NCBI GenBank assembly: GCA_900546695.1
Contig: URDX01000032.1
Coordinates: forward strand, 1-17,483
DNA: 17,483 nt
Reading direction: 5' to 3'
DNA from: an uncultured Eubacteriales bacterium
GTDB taxonomy: Bacteria > Bacillota > Clostridia > Oscillospirales > CAG-272
A program made the position numbers and the translations under genes. Below, one piece after another: positions 7,475 through 14,682 of this stretch (positions are counted from its first letter, which is position 1; each line of letters starts with the position of its first letter). Below the pieces are notes generated by a model, which saw only the letters and a program-made list of their open reading frames with translations, had not been told where the DNA came from and made no database searches.

Positions 7475-8059
7475 ATGAACCGCTCCGATATAAATATGAA
7501 TAACATCGAGCTTTTCCGCGTTGCGGGAGAGCCGAGTCAGTTTGTGCGCGACGGCAGACCGCAGGTCGCGTTCTCGGGTCGCTCGAACGTCGGTAAGAGC
7601 TCGCTCATCAACACAATGATGGGACGCCGCTCGCTCGCCCGCGTCAGCTCGACCCCCGGAAAGACGATAACCGTCAACTTCTACTCGATAGACAAAAAGC
7701 TGTATTTCGTCGACCTGCCCGGCTACGGCTATGCAAAGCGCTCGCCGTCCGAGCGCGCAAGGCTGTCGCGTATAGGCGACGGCTACTACGGAGAGGGGTT
7801 TCCGTGTCTTACCGTGCAGCTTATAGACAGCCGCGTAGGACCGACGGCGGACGATATGACCATGCTTGAATTCCTCAGCGACACCGAGTCGCCCTGCTGC
7901 ATCGCGGCTACTAAGTGCGATAAGCTCGGCACAAAGGCGCTCTCTGAGTCGATAGAGAGTCTGGAGCGCTTCGGCGTCCCCGTCGTCGCTTTTTCCTCGC
8001 TCAAGGGAACGGGCAAGGACGAGCTCTGGAACCATATACTTACCGCCGTGTCGCAGTAA
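7475..8059 (+). CDS. engB: Ribosome biogenesis GTPase EngB (YsxC/YihA)
   Basis: EngB is a small TRAFAC GTPase needed for late assembly of the 50S ribosomal subunit. The 194-residue length is typical. All GTPase motifs are visible: G1 GRSNVGKS (35-42), the family signature STPGKT with the G2 threonine (59-64), G3 DLPGYG (80-85), G4 TKCDK (146-150, where A is commoner than C) and G5-like SSLKG near the C-terminus. It starts at an ATG preceded by CGGGAG. It follows lon by 123 nt across a tandem-repeat spacer and precedes the M50 protease gene by 11 nt, so those two are almost certainly cotranscribed. Confidence 0.96.
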   Translation: MNRSDINMNNIELFRVAGEPSQFVRDGRPQVAFSGRSNVGKSSLINTMMGRRSLARVSSTPGKTITVNFYSIDKKLYFVDLPGYGYAKRSPSERARLSRIGDGYYGEGFPCLTVQLIDSRVGPTADDMTMLEFLSDTESPCCIAATKCDKLGTKALSESIESLERFGVPVVAFSSLKGTGKDELWNHILTAVSQ

Positions 8060-8070
8060 CGGAGAGAAAA

Positions 8071-8712
8071 ATGTTTGGTAAAGAACAACTGCTGATATAT
8101 CTGTTTCGCGTGCCGTGCATACTGTTTGCGATATCCTTTCACGAGAGTGCGCACGCGCTCGTCTCGTCATGGCTCGGCGACAATACCGCGCGCGATGCGG
8201 GGAGGGTGTCGCTTAACCCGATGCGGCATCTGAATCCCATCGGCATGATAATGATGCTGTTTTTCGGCATCGGATGGGCGAGCCCCGTCATGATAAATCC
8301 GACGCGCTTCAAGCATCCTAAGCTCGGAATGGCAGTCTCCGCGCTCGCGGGTCCCGTATCGAACCTGCTGCTCGGCTTCATCGGCTCAGAGCTGTACGCG
8401 CTCGCGTATGTGCTCTGCCCGTCGGGTACGGTCAGAGCGTCGCTGCTGATGTTCCTTTACGTGTTTATCACGCTGAACATCTCGCTCGCCGTTTTCAATA
8501 TGATACCCATCCCGCCGCTCGACGGCTCGCGCGTGCTGCTGTTCTTCCTGCCCGAGCGCATCTATTTTAAGATAATGCAGTACGAGAGATATATTATGGT
8601 AGTTTTTATCGCGCTCATTATCTCGGGCATCGTAGATCTGCCGATAAGCTACGCGAGCGAGGCGATAATAAATCTGTTTCTGAAGTTTGCCTTTCTGCCT
8701 TTCGGCGGATGA
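8071..8712 (+). CDS. Site-2 protease family (M50) membrane metalloprotease
   Basis: This is a polytopic membrane zinc protease of 213 residues. HESAH (24-28) matches the HExxH zinc motif inside the first hydrophobic segment. The second zinc-ligand motif N-x2-P-x2-PLDG lies at 143-152 with D151 as the likely ligand. Hydrophobic stretches at about 7-23, 56-76, 87-113, 124-146 and 170-190 suggest five or six membrane passes. It belongs to the short group without PDZ or CBS domains, which is commonly found just before scpA in Firmicutes. Its substrate is unknown and nothing links it to SpoIVFB function. GGAGAG six nt upstream supports the start. The site spacing and gap to scpA (63 nt) fit operon membership. 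Confidence 0.9.
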   Translation: MFGKEQLLIYLFRVPCILFAISFHESAHALVSSWLGDNTARDAGRVSLNPMRHLNPIGMIMMLFFGIGWASPVMINPTRFKHPKLGMAVSALAGPVSNLLLGFIGSELYALAYVLCPSGTVRASLLMFLYVFITLNISLAVFNMIPIPPLDGSRVLLFFLPERIYFKIMQYERYIMVVFIALIISGIVDLPISYASEAIINLFLKFAFLPFGG

Positions 8713-8775
8713 GCGCGGCGCGGCGGTCGCAGCGCGTCCGCGCGGGGCAAAAAAACACGAAGGGAGAGGATGCAC

Positions 8776-9513
8776 ATGGAGGAGATAAACTACCATCTGC
8801 CGAGCTTTGACGGTCCGCTTGATCTGCTGCTCGCGCTTATCGCAAAAAATAAGATAGACATCACCGATATCCCCATTGCGCTGATCTTCGACCAATACAT
8901 GGAGTATATCTCAGCCGCTCAGGCGCTCGATATGGAGCTTGCGGGCGAGTTTATCATCATGGCGTCGCGTCTGATGCTGATAAAGAGCCGCATGCTGCTG
9001 CCGCGCGAGGAGAAGGAAGAGGAGGACCCGCGCGCCGCGCTCGCTGCCGCACTGCTCGAGTATTCGCGCATAAAGGGCGTGAGCGAGATGCTCGGCTCAT
9101 ACTACGAGGCGCACGGCGGCAGGATCGCAAAGGACCCCGAAACGCTCCCCGAGGATAAAAGCTACGTCGCCGACGACAGTATCGCGCGGCTCGAGCGGGC
9201 ATTCCGCTCGGTGCTGACGGGGCGCTTCCGCTCGGAAAAGACCCCCGCGGCAAAGCCCGAGGCGATGCTCGGAACGCTGCTGCGGCGCGGCGGAAAGAAG
9301 ATACCTGTTTCGGTGCGCATCTACGGCATAATGCGCCGTCTGTACCGACGCGGCGACTGCTCCTTCCGCGAGCTGCTGCTTGCGGGCGAGGATAAGGCGG
9401 AGATGATAACCACATTCGTCGCCGTGCTCGAGCTTATCCGCTCGCAGCGCGTGCGCATCTCGGACGAATCCGAGGAGGATCTGACGCTGCATCTGAGCGA
9501 GCAGACGGCATAA
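8776..9513 (+). CDS. scpA: Segregation and condensation protein A
   Basis: ScpA is the kleisin subunit that bridges the SMC heads and, with ScpB, forms the bacterial condensin complex that organises and separates chromosomes. The N-terminal family signature FDGPLDLLLALI (11-22) is clear. The middle contains the KSRMLLPREE segment that leads into an acidic linker, and the C-terminal winged-helix region (about 165-235) ends in a polar tail. I chose the ATG at 8776 (245 residues) rather than the one at 8770, because GGGAG at 8762-8766 is nine bases from 8776 but only three from 8770. scpB follows after 33 nt. Confidence 0.95.
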   Translation: MEEINYHLPSFDGPLDLLLALIAKNKIDITDIPIALIFDQYMEYISAAQALDMELAGEFIIMASRLMLIKSRMLLPREEKEEEDPRAALAAALLEYSRIKGVSEMLGSYYEAHGGRIAKDPETLPEDKSYVADDSIARLERAFRSVLTGRFRSEKTPAAKPEAMLGTLLRRGGKKIPVSVRIYGIMRRLYRRGDCSFRELLLAGEDKAEMITTFVAVLELIRSQRVRISDESEEDLTLHLSEQTA

Positions 9514-9546
9514 CGGCACTGCCGAAACATAACGGAGAGTGACAAC

Positions 9547-10290
9547 ATGGCTTATGATACAAGAGAAGAGATGCTGCGGGCGCTCGAGGCGATACTCTTT
9601 GCTTCGGGCTATCCCGTAAAATTCGATGCGATAGCGGATGTGCTCGGCACCGACGGCGAGACCGCGCGCGAGCTCGCGCGTGAGCTGTCCGACAGCTGTG
9701 AGGGCAGGGGGATAGAGCTCTGCTTTGTCGGCGATGCATGCCAGCTCTGCTCCCGCGCCGAGTATGAGGAGGCGGTCCGCGCCGCTCTCGGAATACGCAG
9801 GGGCACCAAGCTCTCGCCTGCGCTGATGGAGGTGTTGTCTATCGTCGCATACCGCCAGCCGGTGACAAAGGCTTATATCGAACAGGTGCGCGGAGTTGAC
9901 TGCTCGTACTCGATAACCGCGCTGCTCGACCGCTCGATGATAGAGAATGTAGGTCATCTCGATCTGCCGGGCAGACCCGCGCTGTACGGAACAACGCCCG
10001 ACTTTCTGCGCGTGTTCGGTATATCCGGTCTCGACGAGCTCCCTCCGATAGAGCTTTTCGACGCGGTCGGCGGACAGGATTTCGGCGCGGCAGACGGCGC
10101 GTCGGGCGCTGAAAACGGCGCCGGGAACGGCGCTGCGGGTGTTGATGCCGCGAGTTCGGTTGAATCGAACGGCGCTGCGGATACGTCTGAATCGGACGGC
10201 GGTGATGGTGTCAATGCCGATAATGCACCTGAATCAAGCGGTGCATCCGGCAGCGATAATACAGACGGGTCCGACGGCGATAGGGATTGA
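9547..10290 (+). CDS. scpB: Segregation and condensation protein B with acidic low-complexity tail
   Basis: ScpB dimers bind ScpA and control the SMC-ScpAB condensin. The tandem winged-helix core spans about residues 5-171, with family landmarks EAILFASGYPV (14-24) and the SIVAYRQPVTKAYIEQVRG segment (about 98-116), ending at LPPIELF. The remaining 76 residues (172-247) are an unusual Gly/Ala/Ser/Asp/Asn tail with many acidic residues, no lysine and one arginine. Part of the tail is a DNA repeat: GAACGGCGCTGCGG occurs at 10125-10138 and 10167-10180, 42 nt and thus 14 codons apart. The tail is probably disordered and grown by repeat expansion. The reading frame is intact and the core is not damaged. 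It starts at an ATG preceded by CGGAGAG. Confidence 0.94.
   Translation: MAYDTREEMLRALEAILFASGYPVKFDAIADVLGTDGETARELARELSDSCEGRGIELCFVGDACQLCSRAEYEEAVRAALGIRRGTKLSPALMEVLSIVAYRQPVTKAYIEQVRGVDCSYSITALLDRSMIENVGHLDLPGRPALYGTTPDFLRVFGISGLDELPPIELFDAVGGQDFGAADGASGAENGAGNGAAGVDAASSVESNGAADTSESDGGDGVNADNAPESSGASGSDNTDGSDGDRD
10125..10180 (+). repeat. In-frame 42-nt-spaced direct repeat inside scpB tail
   Basis: The exact 14-mer GAACGGCGCTGCGG occurs twice, 42 nt apart. A related AACGGCGCCGGG lies just before the first copy (from about 10114). Both exact copies encode the same peptide in the scpB frame, showing that the low-complexity tail arose partly by local duplication. Confidence 0.65.
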
Positions 10291-10333
10291 CGGCGCGCGG
10301 TGCGGCAATCGTCACAGCCGCATTGCGGAATTG

Positions 10334-10348
10334 AAGCCGACGCGGCTT
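10334..10348 (+). promoter_or_regulatory. Hairpin immediately before the DUF2953 start
   Basis: AAGCCG (10334-10339) and CGGCTT (10343-10348) enclose ACG. The hairpin finishes one base before the GTG start. Its position and the lack of a ribosome site suggest weak or structured translation initiation, but chance pairing is also possible. Confidence 0.35.
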
Positions 10349-10349
10349 T

Positions 10350-11087
10350 GTGACCGACCGAATGAGAGGGGGGAGCGGTATAAAGGCTCTGATAATAATT
10401 GCCTCTGTCATACTGTTTTTTGTTCTGCTGCTCTCGGCTCGGGTCGGGGTGCGGATAAGATACGGCGAGGAGGGCGGCTTTGTGCTGCGCCTGACCGTGC
10501 TCGGCATAGGCGTAAAAACACTCATCCCCGAAAGAAAGAAGAAAAAGAAGCTCCGCCTTTCCGACTATACCCCCCGCGCGATAGCGGAGCGTGAGGCAAA
10601 AGCACGCGCGGCAGAGCAGACCAAACGCGCGGAGACCCGCGCGAAGGCGGCAAAAAAGAAAAAGTCGGGCGGCGGGCATAAGGGCGGCACCGCAGAGGAG
10701 CGGAAAAAGACCTTCTCGGATAAGCTCGCACTCGTTCGCGGCGTTACGCGGATGGCATCGGCGCTTATCGCGCGCTTTTTCGGCTATCTGCACACCGATG
10801 TAAGGCGGCTGTGCATCTCGGTCGGAACGGGCGACGCGGCAAAGACCGCGCTTTCCTATGCGGCGATAACGAACGCATGCGACGCGCTGCTTGCGCTGCT
10901 TGATGAAAATTCCACCCTGCGCTTTCACCGCGGCAGCGAGACCGGCGTTTATGCCGACTGGCTCGCGGAGTCAAGTACCGCGGAGATAGATATCGCGCTC
11001 AGTCTCAGCCTGCGTCAGGCGCTGTCGGTCGCGCTGCACGGACTTGTGTCGTTCTTTAAGATAAAAGCGGGCGATGTAGGCGATTGA
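10350..11087 (+). CDS. DUF2953 (YtfI-like) membrane-anchored protein
   Basis: This protein is 245 residues if it starts at GTG 10350. It matches the DUF2953 pattern: one N-terminal membrane helix (about 11-32), a short beta-type segment, a long basic linker rich in Lys/Arg/Ala/Glu (about 60-125), and a C-terminal alpha/beta region containing the FFGYLHTDVRRLCISVGTGD stretch typical of the family. In many Clostridia and in Bacillus this gene sits directly before gerW/ytfJ, as here. Its biochemical role is unknown. The start is uncertain: neither GTG 10350 nor ATG 10362 has a good Shine-Dalgarno, and an in-frame stop at 10332 rules out anything earlier. A 6-bp hairpin (10334-10348) ends one base before the GTG. 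Purine run AGAGGGGGGAG at 10364-10374 lies inside the frame. Confidence 0.8.
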   Translation: MTDRMRGGSGIKALIIIASVILFFVLLLSARVGVRIRYGEEGGFVLRLTVLGIGVKTLIPERKKKKKLRLSDYTPRAIAEREAKARAAEQTKRAETRAKAAKKKKSGGGHKGGTAEERKKTFSDKLALVRGVTRMASALIARFFGYLHTDVRRLCISVGTGDAAKTALSYAAITNACDALLALLDENSTLRFHRGSETGVYADWLAESSTAEIDIALSLSLRQALSVALHGLVSFFKIKAGDVGD

Positions 11088-11204
11088 GCGAATTTCACAC
11101 AGTGACAGCTCTTTCAAATCATACGGGCGGAATTTTTCCGTTACACTGACCGCTGCGGATATCACATAAAACACATACTATGCAAAATGGAAGGAATGAA
11201 GAAC

Positions 11205-11717
11205 ATGAACTCAGATGCTGCAAACAATCTCAGAGGCAGTCTTGACAGCGCTCTCGAGAGCATAAAGGAGCTTGCGGGCACGGGAACGGTCATCGGCGAC
11301 CCGATAACCACCCCGTCGGGCACGGTCATAATTCCCGTGTCAAAGGTCTCGATGGGTATCGCGACGGGCGGGCTCGATTACGGCAAAAAGAGCGCCGAAA
11401 AGACCCCCGACGGACAAAAGCGACCGGCGGGAAAGAGCTTCGGCGGCGGAGGCGGAACCGGAATTTCGGTAACTCCGGTGGCGTTTCTCGTCGTAGGGCC
11501 CGAGGGCGGGGTCGAGATGCTGAGCGTCGGCTCGGATATTCCTCCCGCAGGACCTGTCGAATCGCTTGCTTCGCTTATCGAAAAGTCCCCCGATATCCTC
11601 TCGCGTCTGCGCGGCGTTTTCAAGAGCTTCAAGGGCGATAAGACCGAGGATGGCGGCGTGACCGCACAGCCCGAGAGCGGCGCGGGTGCGGCTGCGGAGG
11701 AGAAGGGTCAGGCGTAA
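11205..11717 (+). CDS. gerW: GerW/YtfJ family sporulation protein
   Basis: This is a 170-residue member of the GerW (YtfJ) family, whose Bacillus subtilis member is made in the forespore and affects spore germination; its mechanism is unknown. The family core is clear: SALESIKELAGTGTVIGDPI with TPSGTVIIPVSKVSMGIATGG (about 15-57), a glycine-rich GGGGGTGISVTPVAFLVV segment (about 80-98), then a C-terminal helix and an Ala/Glu/Gly-rich tail. I chose ATG 11205 over ATGs at 11187 and 11196: GGAAGG at 11189-11194 is ten bases upstream of 11205 and the family normally begins M-(N/S)-D. It lies 117 nt after the DUF2953 gene, the usual partner. It supports a spore-forming ancestry, though the family also occurs in some non-sporulating Clostridia. 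Confidence 0.9.
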   Translation: MNSDAANNLRGSLDSALESIKELAGTGTVIGDPITTPSGTVIIPVSKVSMGIATGGLDYGKKSAEKTPDGQKRPAGKSFGGGGGTGISVTPVAFLVVGPEGGVEMLSVGSDIPPAGPVESLASLIEKSPDILSRLRGVFKSFKGDKTEDGGVTAQPESGAGAAAEEKGQA

Positions 11718-12005
11718 TCGTCGCATTACATCCCCGAAAATCGACGCGGAACATGCCCAACATGTATCACGCACGGCGCGTCGTGTTCTCAAAACGATGC
11801 GCACTGCACCCCACCGCGTCGCGCATACCCCCGCACCATGTTCGCGCACGGCACCCCGTACCGCGTTCTCGAATCGCTCGCCGTACCTGCGCCATACTCC
11901 CGCACCGCGCGGGGCATAATCTGCCGTACCCCGTCATATACCTGTACCGAGGAACGGCGTGCCCGTCGGGCTGCGCCGAATAAACGGTGTAGGGGGTGTC
12001 CCCGC
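11718..12005. repeat. Spacer with degenerate ~80-bp duplication
   Basis: This 288-bp spacer between gerW and the carboxypeptidase gene shows two related segments. CATGTATCACGCACGGC begins at 11761 and CATGTTCGCGCACGGC at 11837. Each is followed by a GTTCTC motif (ending at 11790 and 11870) and later by a run of CACC/TACC blocks. The copies are offset by 76-80 bp and have diverged by substitutions and small gaps. An open frame crosses this region, but the encoded Arg/Pro/Thr-rich peptide lacks protein character. No terminator or clear promoter was seen. Confidence 0.45.
11991..11998 (+). promoter_or_regulatory. Ribosome binding site selecting the TTG start of dacF
   Basis: AGGGGGTG lies seven bases before TTG 12006. 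Part of it (GGGG) can pair with CCCC at about 12000-12003 across TGT, so the site could be partly masked in the mRNA. Confidence 0.55.
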
Positions 12006-13454
12006 TTGAAGGATAAAAATAACTGCACCCGCGTAGTGAGCTGCCGCAGACGCGCGGGCGGGTTTGTCGCGTTTCTGCTTGCGCTGTGCGTGCTCGGCGC
12101 GGCGGTGCTAACGTACGCGCTTGTCTCGCTTTGCGCGGCGCTGATGGTCGGCGCTGCGGGCTCGGTCTCCGATGCGTCGGTTCCCGGCGCGGTGATGTCG
12201 GACTCGGTTTCGGACGGCTATGTCGCGGCGATGGCGAGCATCGGCAGAACGCCGAGGATAGGCGAGGCGGTGCTCGTTTCGGGAAGCTCCGACGGTGCTT
12301 CGGGAGGAACATCGGGCGGAACGACGGGCGGAGCATCGCGCGAGAGCCATGTTCCCGTCAGCAGCCCGTCTGCGGCGGAGTATTTTCCCGCGGTCTCGGT
12401 TGGAGCCCACAGCGCCGCGCTGATGTGTGCCGAGTCGGGCGAGCTGCTGTATGAGCTTCTGCCGGACGAGGTGCGTCCGATGGCGAGCACGACCAAGATA
12501 ATGACCGCGCTTGTAGCCATCGAGAACGCGCCGCTCGACACGGTAGCGACGGTGTCGGGCGACGCGGTCGGTATAATCGGCTCATCGGTCTATCTGCGGG
12601 AGGGCGAGCGCATCTCGCTTGAATCGCTGCTTTATGCGCTGCTGCTCGAGAGCGCAAACGACGCTGCGGAGCAGATAGCGATAACGGTCGGCGGAGATGA
12701 GGCGGGCTTTGTCGCCATGATGAACGAAAAGGCGGAACAGCTCGGGCTGAAAAACACGCATTTCGCGAACCCGCACGGGCTCGACAGCGAGGGACATTAT
12801 ACCACCGCGCGCGAGCTTGCCGCGATAGCTGCTGCGGCGCTCGAAAACGAGACCTTTTCCGAGATAGCGGGTACATATAAAAAGACGATAAGCACCGAGG
12901 ACGGCAGCGTCAGCCGACTGCTTGTCAATCACAATCGGATGCTGCGGTCGTATGACGGCGCTATCGGCGTAAAAACGGGCTATACCTCCTCTGCGGGGAG
13001 ATGCCTTGTCAGCGCCGCGCGGCGCGACGGGGTAACGCTCATCGCGGTAACGCTCGACGATCACAGCGACTGGGCAGACCACACCGCCATGCTCGATGCG
13101 GGCTTTTCCGCCTATGCGGAGCGGCTGCTGTGCGGTGCGGGCGAGCTTAGCTACACCCTGCCGCTTGAGGGCGCGGAGTCGGACAGTCTGACCGTCTCAA
13201 ACGGCGGTGAGGTAAGCGCCGTGCTCCCGCGAAACGCCGAGCTGCGGAGGGTGGTCGAGCTGCCGCGCTTCGTTTTCGCGCCGATAGAATCGGGTCAGAC
13301 GGTCGGAACGGTGCGCTATTACGTAGGCGACCGCGAGGTCGCGGCGGTGCCGCTCTGCGCAGAGAGCGCTGCGGAGGAGAAGCCGAGCGGGATTTCGGGC
13401 TTTTTCGCATCGCTCGGCTCACGTCTGTCGGCACTGCTCGGCGGGAGAGAATGA
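12006..13454 (+). CDS. dacF: D-alanyl-D-alanine carboxypeptidase (penicillin-binding protein, DacF/PBP5 type)
   Basis: This serine DD-carboxypeptidase (family S11) removes the terminal D-Ala from peptidoglycan pentapeptides outside the membrane. A hydrophobic export segment spans about 22-50, followed by a Gly/Ser-rich stretch. The catalytic motifs are complete: SxxK S161-T-T-K164, SxN S216-A-N218 and KTG 323-325. A PBP5-type C-terminal beta domain follows (about 370-455), and the end (ISGFFASLGSRLSALLG) looks like an amphipathic membrane anchor. The frame is open back to 11838, but that extension is Arg/Cys-rich without export character. TTG 12006, seven bases after AGGGGGTG, gives 482 residues and a sensible signal region. 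The place after gerW suggests the sporulation-linked DacF group, though a vegetative role is equally possible. The symbol is by family resemblance. Confidence 0.9.
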   Translation: MKDKNNCTRVVSCRRRAGGFVAFLLALCVLGAAVLTYALVSLCAALMVGAAGSVSDASVPGAVMSDSVSDGYVAAMASIGRTPRIGEAVLVSGSSDGASGGTSGGTTGGASRESHVPVSSPSAAEYFPAVSVGAHSAALMCAESGELLYELLPDEVRPMASTTKIMTALVAIENAPLDTVATVSGDAVGIIGSSVYLREGERISLESLLYALLLESANDAAEQIAITVGGDEAGFVAMMNEKAEQLGLKNTHFANPHGLDSEGHYTTARELAAIAAAALENETFSEIAGTYKKTISTEDGSVSRLLVNHNRMLRSYDGAIGVKTGYTSSAGRCLVSAARRDGVTLIAVTLDDHSDWADHTAMLDAGFSAYAERLLCGAGELSYTLPLEGAESDSLTVSNGGEVSAVLPRNAELRRVVELPRFVFAPIESGQTVGTVRYYVGDREVAAVPLCAESAAEEKPSGISGFFASLGSRLSALLGGRE

Positions 13455-13465
13455 CGCGCAGCCCC

Positions 13466-13515
13466 GCGCACACGGATATGGCGCACACGAATATATAACT
13501 ACGGAAACGGATATG
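13466..13515. repeat. 15-bp tandem repeat in dacF-rluB spacer
   Basis: GCGCACACGGATATG (13466-13480) is directly followed by GCGCACACGAATATA (13481-13495), with two differences. After five bases, ACGGAAACGGATATG (13501-13515) matches the first unit at 12 of 15 positions. The rest of the 160-bp spacer shows no terminator, so rluB is probably read from upstream. Confidence 0.55.
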
Positions 13516-13614
13516 CAGCAACGATACATCACAGCTGCAGCAATGTCTGCCGGTATGGCATAAAATCGGCGGGTGCGTAAGAATCACAACAAGGACGTAA
13601 AAAGAGGAAGCATT

Positions 13615-14367
13615 TTGGAAGAGAAGAACGGTCAGGGCGAGCGCGTTCGCCTGCAAAAGTACATTTCCGCCTGCGGCGTAATGAGTCGCCGCGCCGCAGA
13701 GCAGTGCATAACCGAGGGGCGGGTCAGCGTCAACGGCGAGACGGCGAGTCTCGGCTGCAACATAATACCTGGACGCGATGTCGTCGAGATAGACGGCGTG
13801 CGCGTAAAGCCCGCGGAAAAATACCTCACGGTAATGCTGAACAAGCCGCGCGGCTACGTCACTACTCTCTCGGATGAGCTCGGCAGAAGGACGGTCGCGG
13901 AGCTTGTAGAGAGCTACGGCATCCGCCTGAATCCCGTCGGCAGACTCGACCGTGACTCCGAGGGACTGCTGCTCATGACGAATGACGGCGAGCTGCTGAA
14001 TCACCTGACGCATCCGCGCTACAGCCTGCCTAAGCTCTATCGCGTCACCGTCGGCAGCGCCGCAACGCCCGAGCAGATAGCAAAGCTGCGCGCGCCCATG
14101 ACGCTCGACGGCTACCGTCTGCAGCGGGTAGGGCTTAAGATAGTCCGCGCAGAGGAGAACAGAACGGTGCTTGAGATGACCCTGCACGAGGGCAGAAACC
14201 GTCAGATACGCAGGATGTGCGAGGCGGTCGGGCTCGAGGTGGTGCGTCTGCGCCGCGTAGCGATAGGAAAGCTGCACATCGGCTCGCTCCGCCCGGGCGA
14301 ATCAAAGCCGCTGACCGACGAGCAGCTCGCATACCTCTGCGAGAGCGTCGGTATCGACGTAGAATGA
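13615..14367 (+). CDS. rluB: 23S rRNA pseudouridine synthase, RluB/RsuA family
   Basis: This enzyme isomerises a uridine in ribosomal RNA to pseudouridine; the RluB group acts on the 23S rRNA peptidyl-transferase region. An S4 RNA-binding domain lies at about 9-55 (VRLQKYISACGVMSRRAAE onward). The synthase domain follows with the RsuA-family catalytic motif GRLDRDSEGLLL, in which D112 is the nucleophile. The late motif EGRNRQIRRMCEAVG is also present. The 250-residue length is normal. I chose TTG 13615 because AGAGGAAG lies just upstream (13603-13610); GTG 13573 would add 14 residues without a ribosome site. It is the last gene of the unit and is followed by a strong terminator. RluB and the related RsuA/RluE/RluF specificities cannot be fully separated by eye; gene context favours RluB. 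Confidence 0.92.
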   Translation: MEEKNGQGERVRLQKYISACGVMSRRAAEQCITEGRVSVNGETASLGCNIIPGRDVVEIDGVRVKPAEKYLTVMLNKPRGYVTTLSDELGRRTVAELVESYGIRLNPVGRLDRDSEGLLLMTNDGELLNHLTHPRYSLPKLYRVTVGSAATPEQIAKLRAPMTLDGYRLQRVGLKIVRAEENRTVLEMTLHEGRNRQIRRMCEAVGLEVVRLRRVAIGKLHIGSLRPGESKPLTDEQLAYLCESVGIDVE

Positions 14368-14423
14368 GCCGCGCCGTTCGTTAGTAATAAGGATACAATA
14401 TCGGCAGTATTTGCCGCAGCATC

Positions 14424-14475
14424 GCAGCACCGATTTTTTCTGTGTAATGCGGTGCTGCATTTTTGTGTTTTTTTT
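14424..14475 (+). terminator. Rho-independent terminator of the lon-rluB unit
   Basis: GCAGCACCG (14424-14432) pairs perfectly with CGGTGCTGC (14450-14458). It is followed by A, five T, GTG and eight T. The 17-base loop is long but the stem and T-tracts are strong. It separates the housekeeping unit from the secreted-protein gene. Confidence 0.88.
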
Positions 14476-14519
14476 GTTTTAATTGCCAATAAAAAATGAA
14501 ACTTTTTGTCGATACTTTC

Positions 14520-14548
14520 TTGACATTGTACTCACAGTATGATATACT
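14520..14548 (+). promoter_or_regulatory. Sigma-A promoter of the secreted CBM9-like protein
   Basis: TTGACA (14520-14525), a 17-bp spacer and TATACT (14543-14548), with TG at the extended -10 position. The AT-rich DNA before it, part of which is the T-tract of the preceding terminator, may strengthen it. Predicted transcription start is near 14555, about 128 nt before the start codon. This is one of the best promoters in the window. Confidence 0.85.
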
Positions 14549-14554
14549 TTAAGT

Positions 14555-14682
14555 AACGGCAGTACAGCGCCGTAAGAAGAAAAAATGCGCCGCATGGCGC
14601 GAAACTGCAGAGATACGGCTCCGCCTGCATTATGGTCCGGGGCGGCAGTCATTCTGCAAAGGGAAAGGAAAGGTACGTGATC
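14555..14682 (+). promoter_or_regulatory. Leader of the secreted protein gene with hairpins and strong RBS
   Basis: Two simple hairpins follow the predicted transcript start: ACGGC/GCCGT (14556-14560 with 14569-14573) and GCGCC/GGCGC with a GCAT loop (14587-14591 with 14596-14600). A third possible pairing joins CCGCC (about 14631) with GGCGG (about 14640). I do not recognise any known riboswitch core. The ribosome site is a purine run, GGAAAGG at 14667-14673, nine bases before ATG 14683. Such structured leaders often prolong the life of strongly expressed surface-protein mRNAs. Confidence 0.5.

Noticed and set aside
11174..11180. CATACTA before gerW, resembling a forespore sigma-G -10 box
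   Set aside because: No matching -35 element lies 15-18 bp upstream, and transcription would start on the Shine-Dalgarno sequence itself.
11838..12005. Upstream extension of the dacF frame to ATG 11838
   Set aside because: The extra 56 residues are Arg/Cys/Pro-rich and would sit before the export signal; there is no ribosome site at 11838, whereas AGGGGGTG supports TTG 12006.
13147..14277. 376-codon minus-strand frame across dacF end and rluB
   Set aside because: It overlaps two well-supported genes and ends in a low-complexity Arg/Pro/Ser-rich tail; no family features.
14555..14682. Riboswitch, such as a cyclic di-GMP type, in the leader of the secreted protein gene
   Set aside because: The conserved core sequences of riboswitches I know were not seen; only simple hairpins are visible and no expression platform with a terminator is present.
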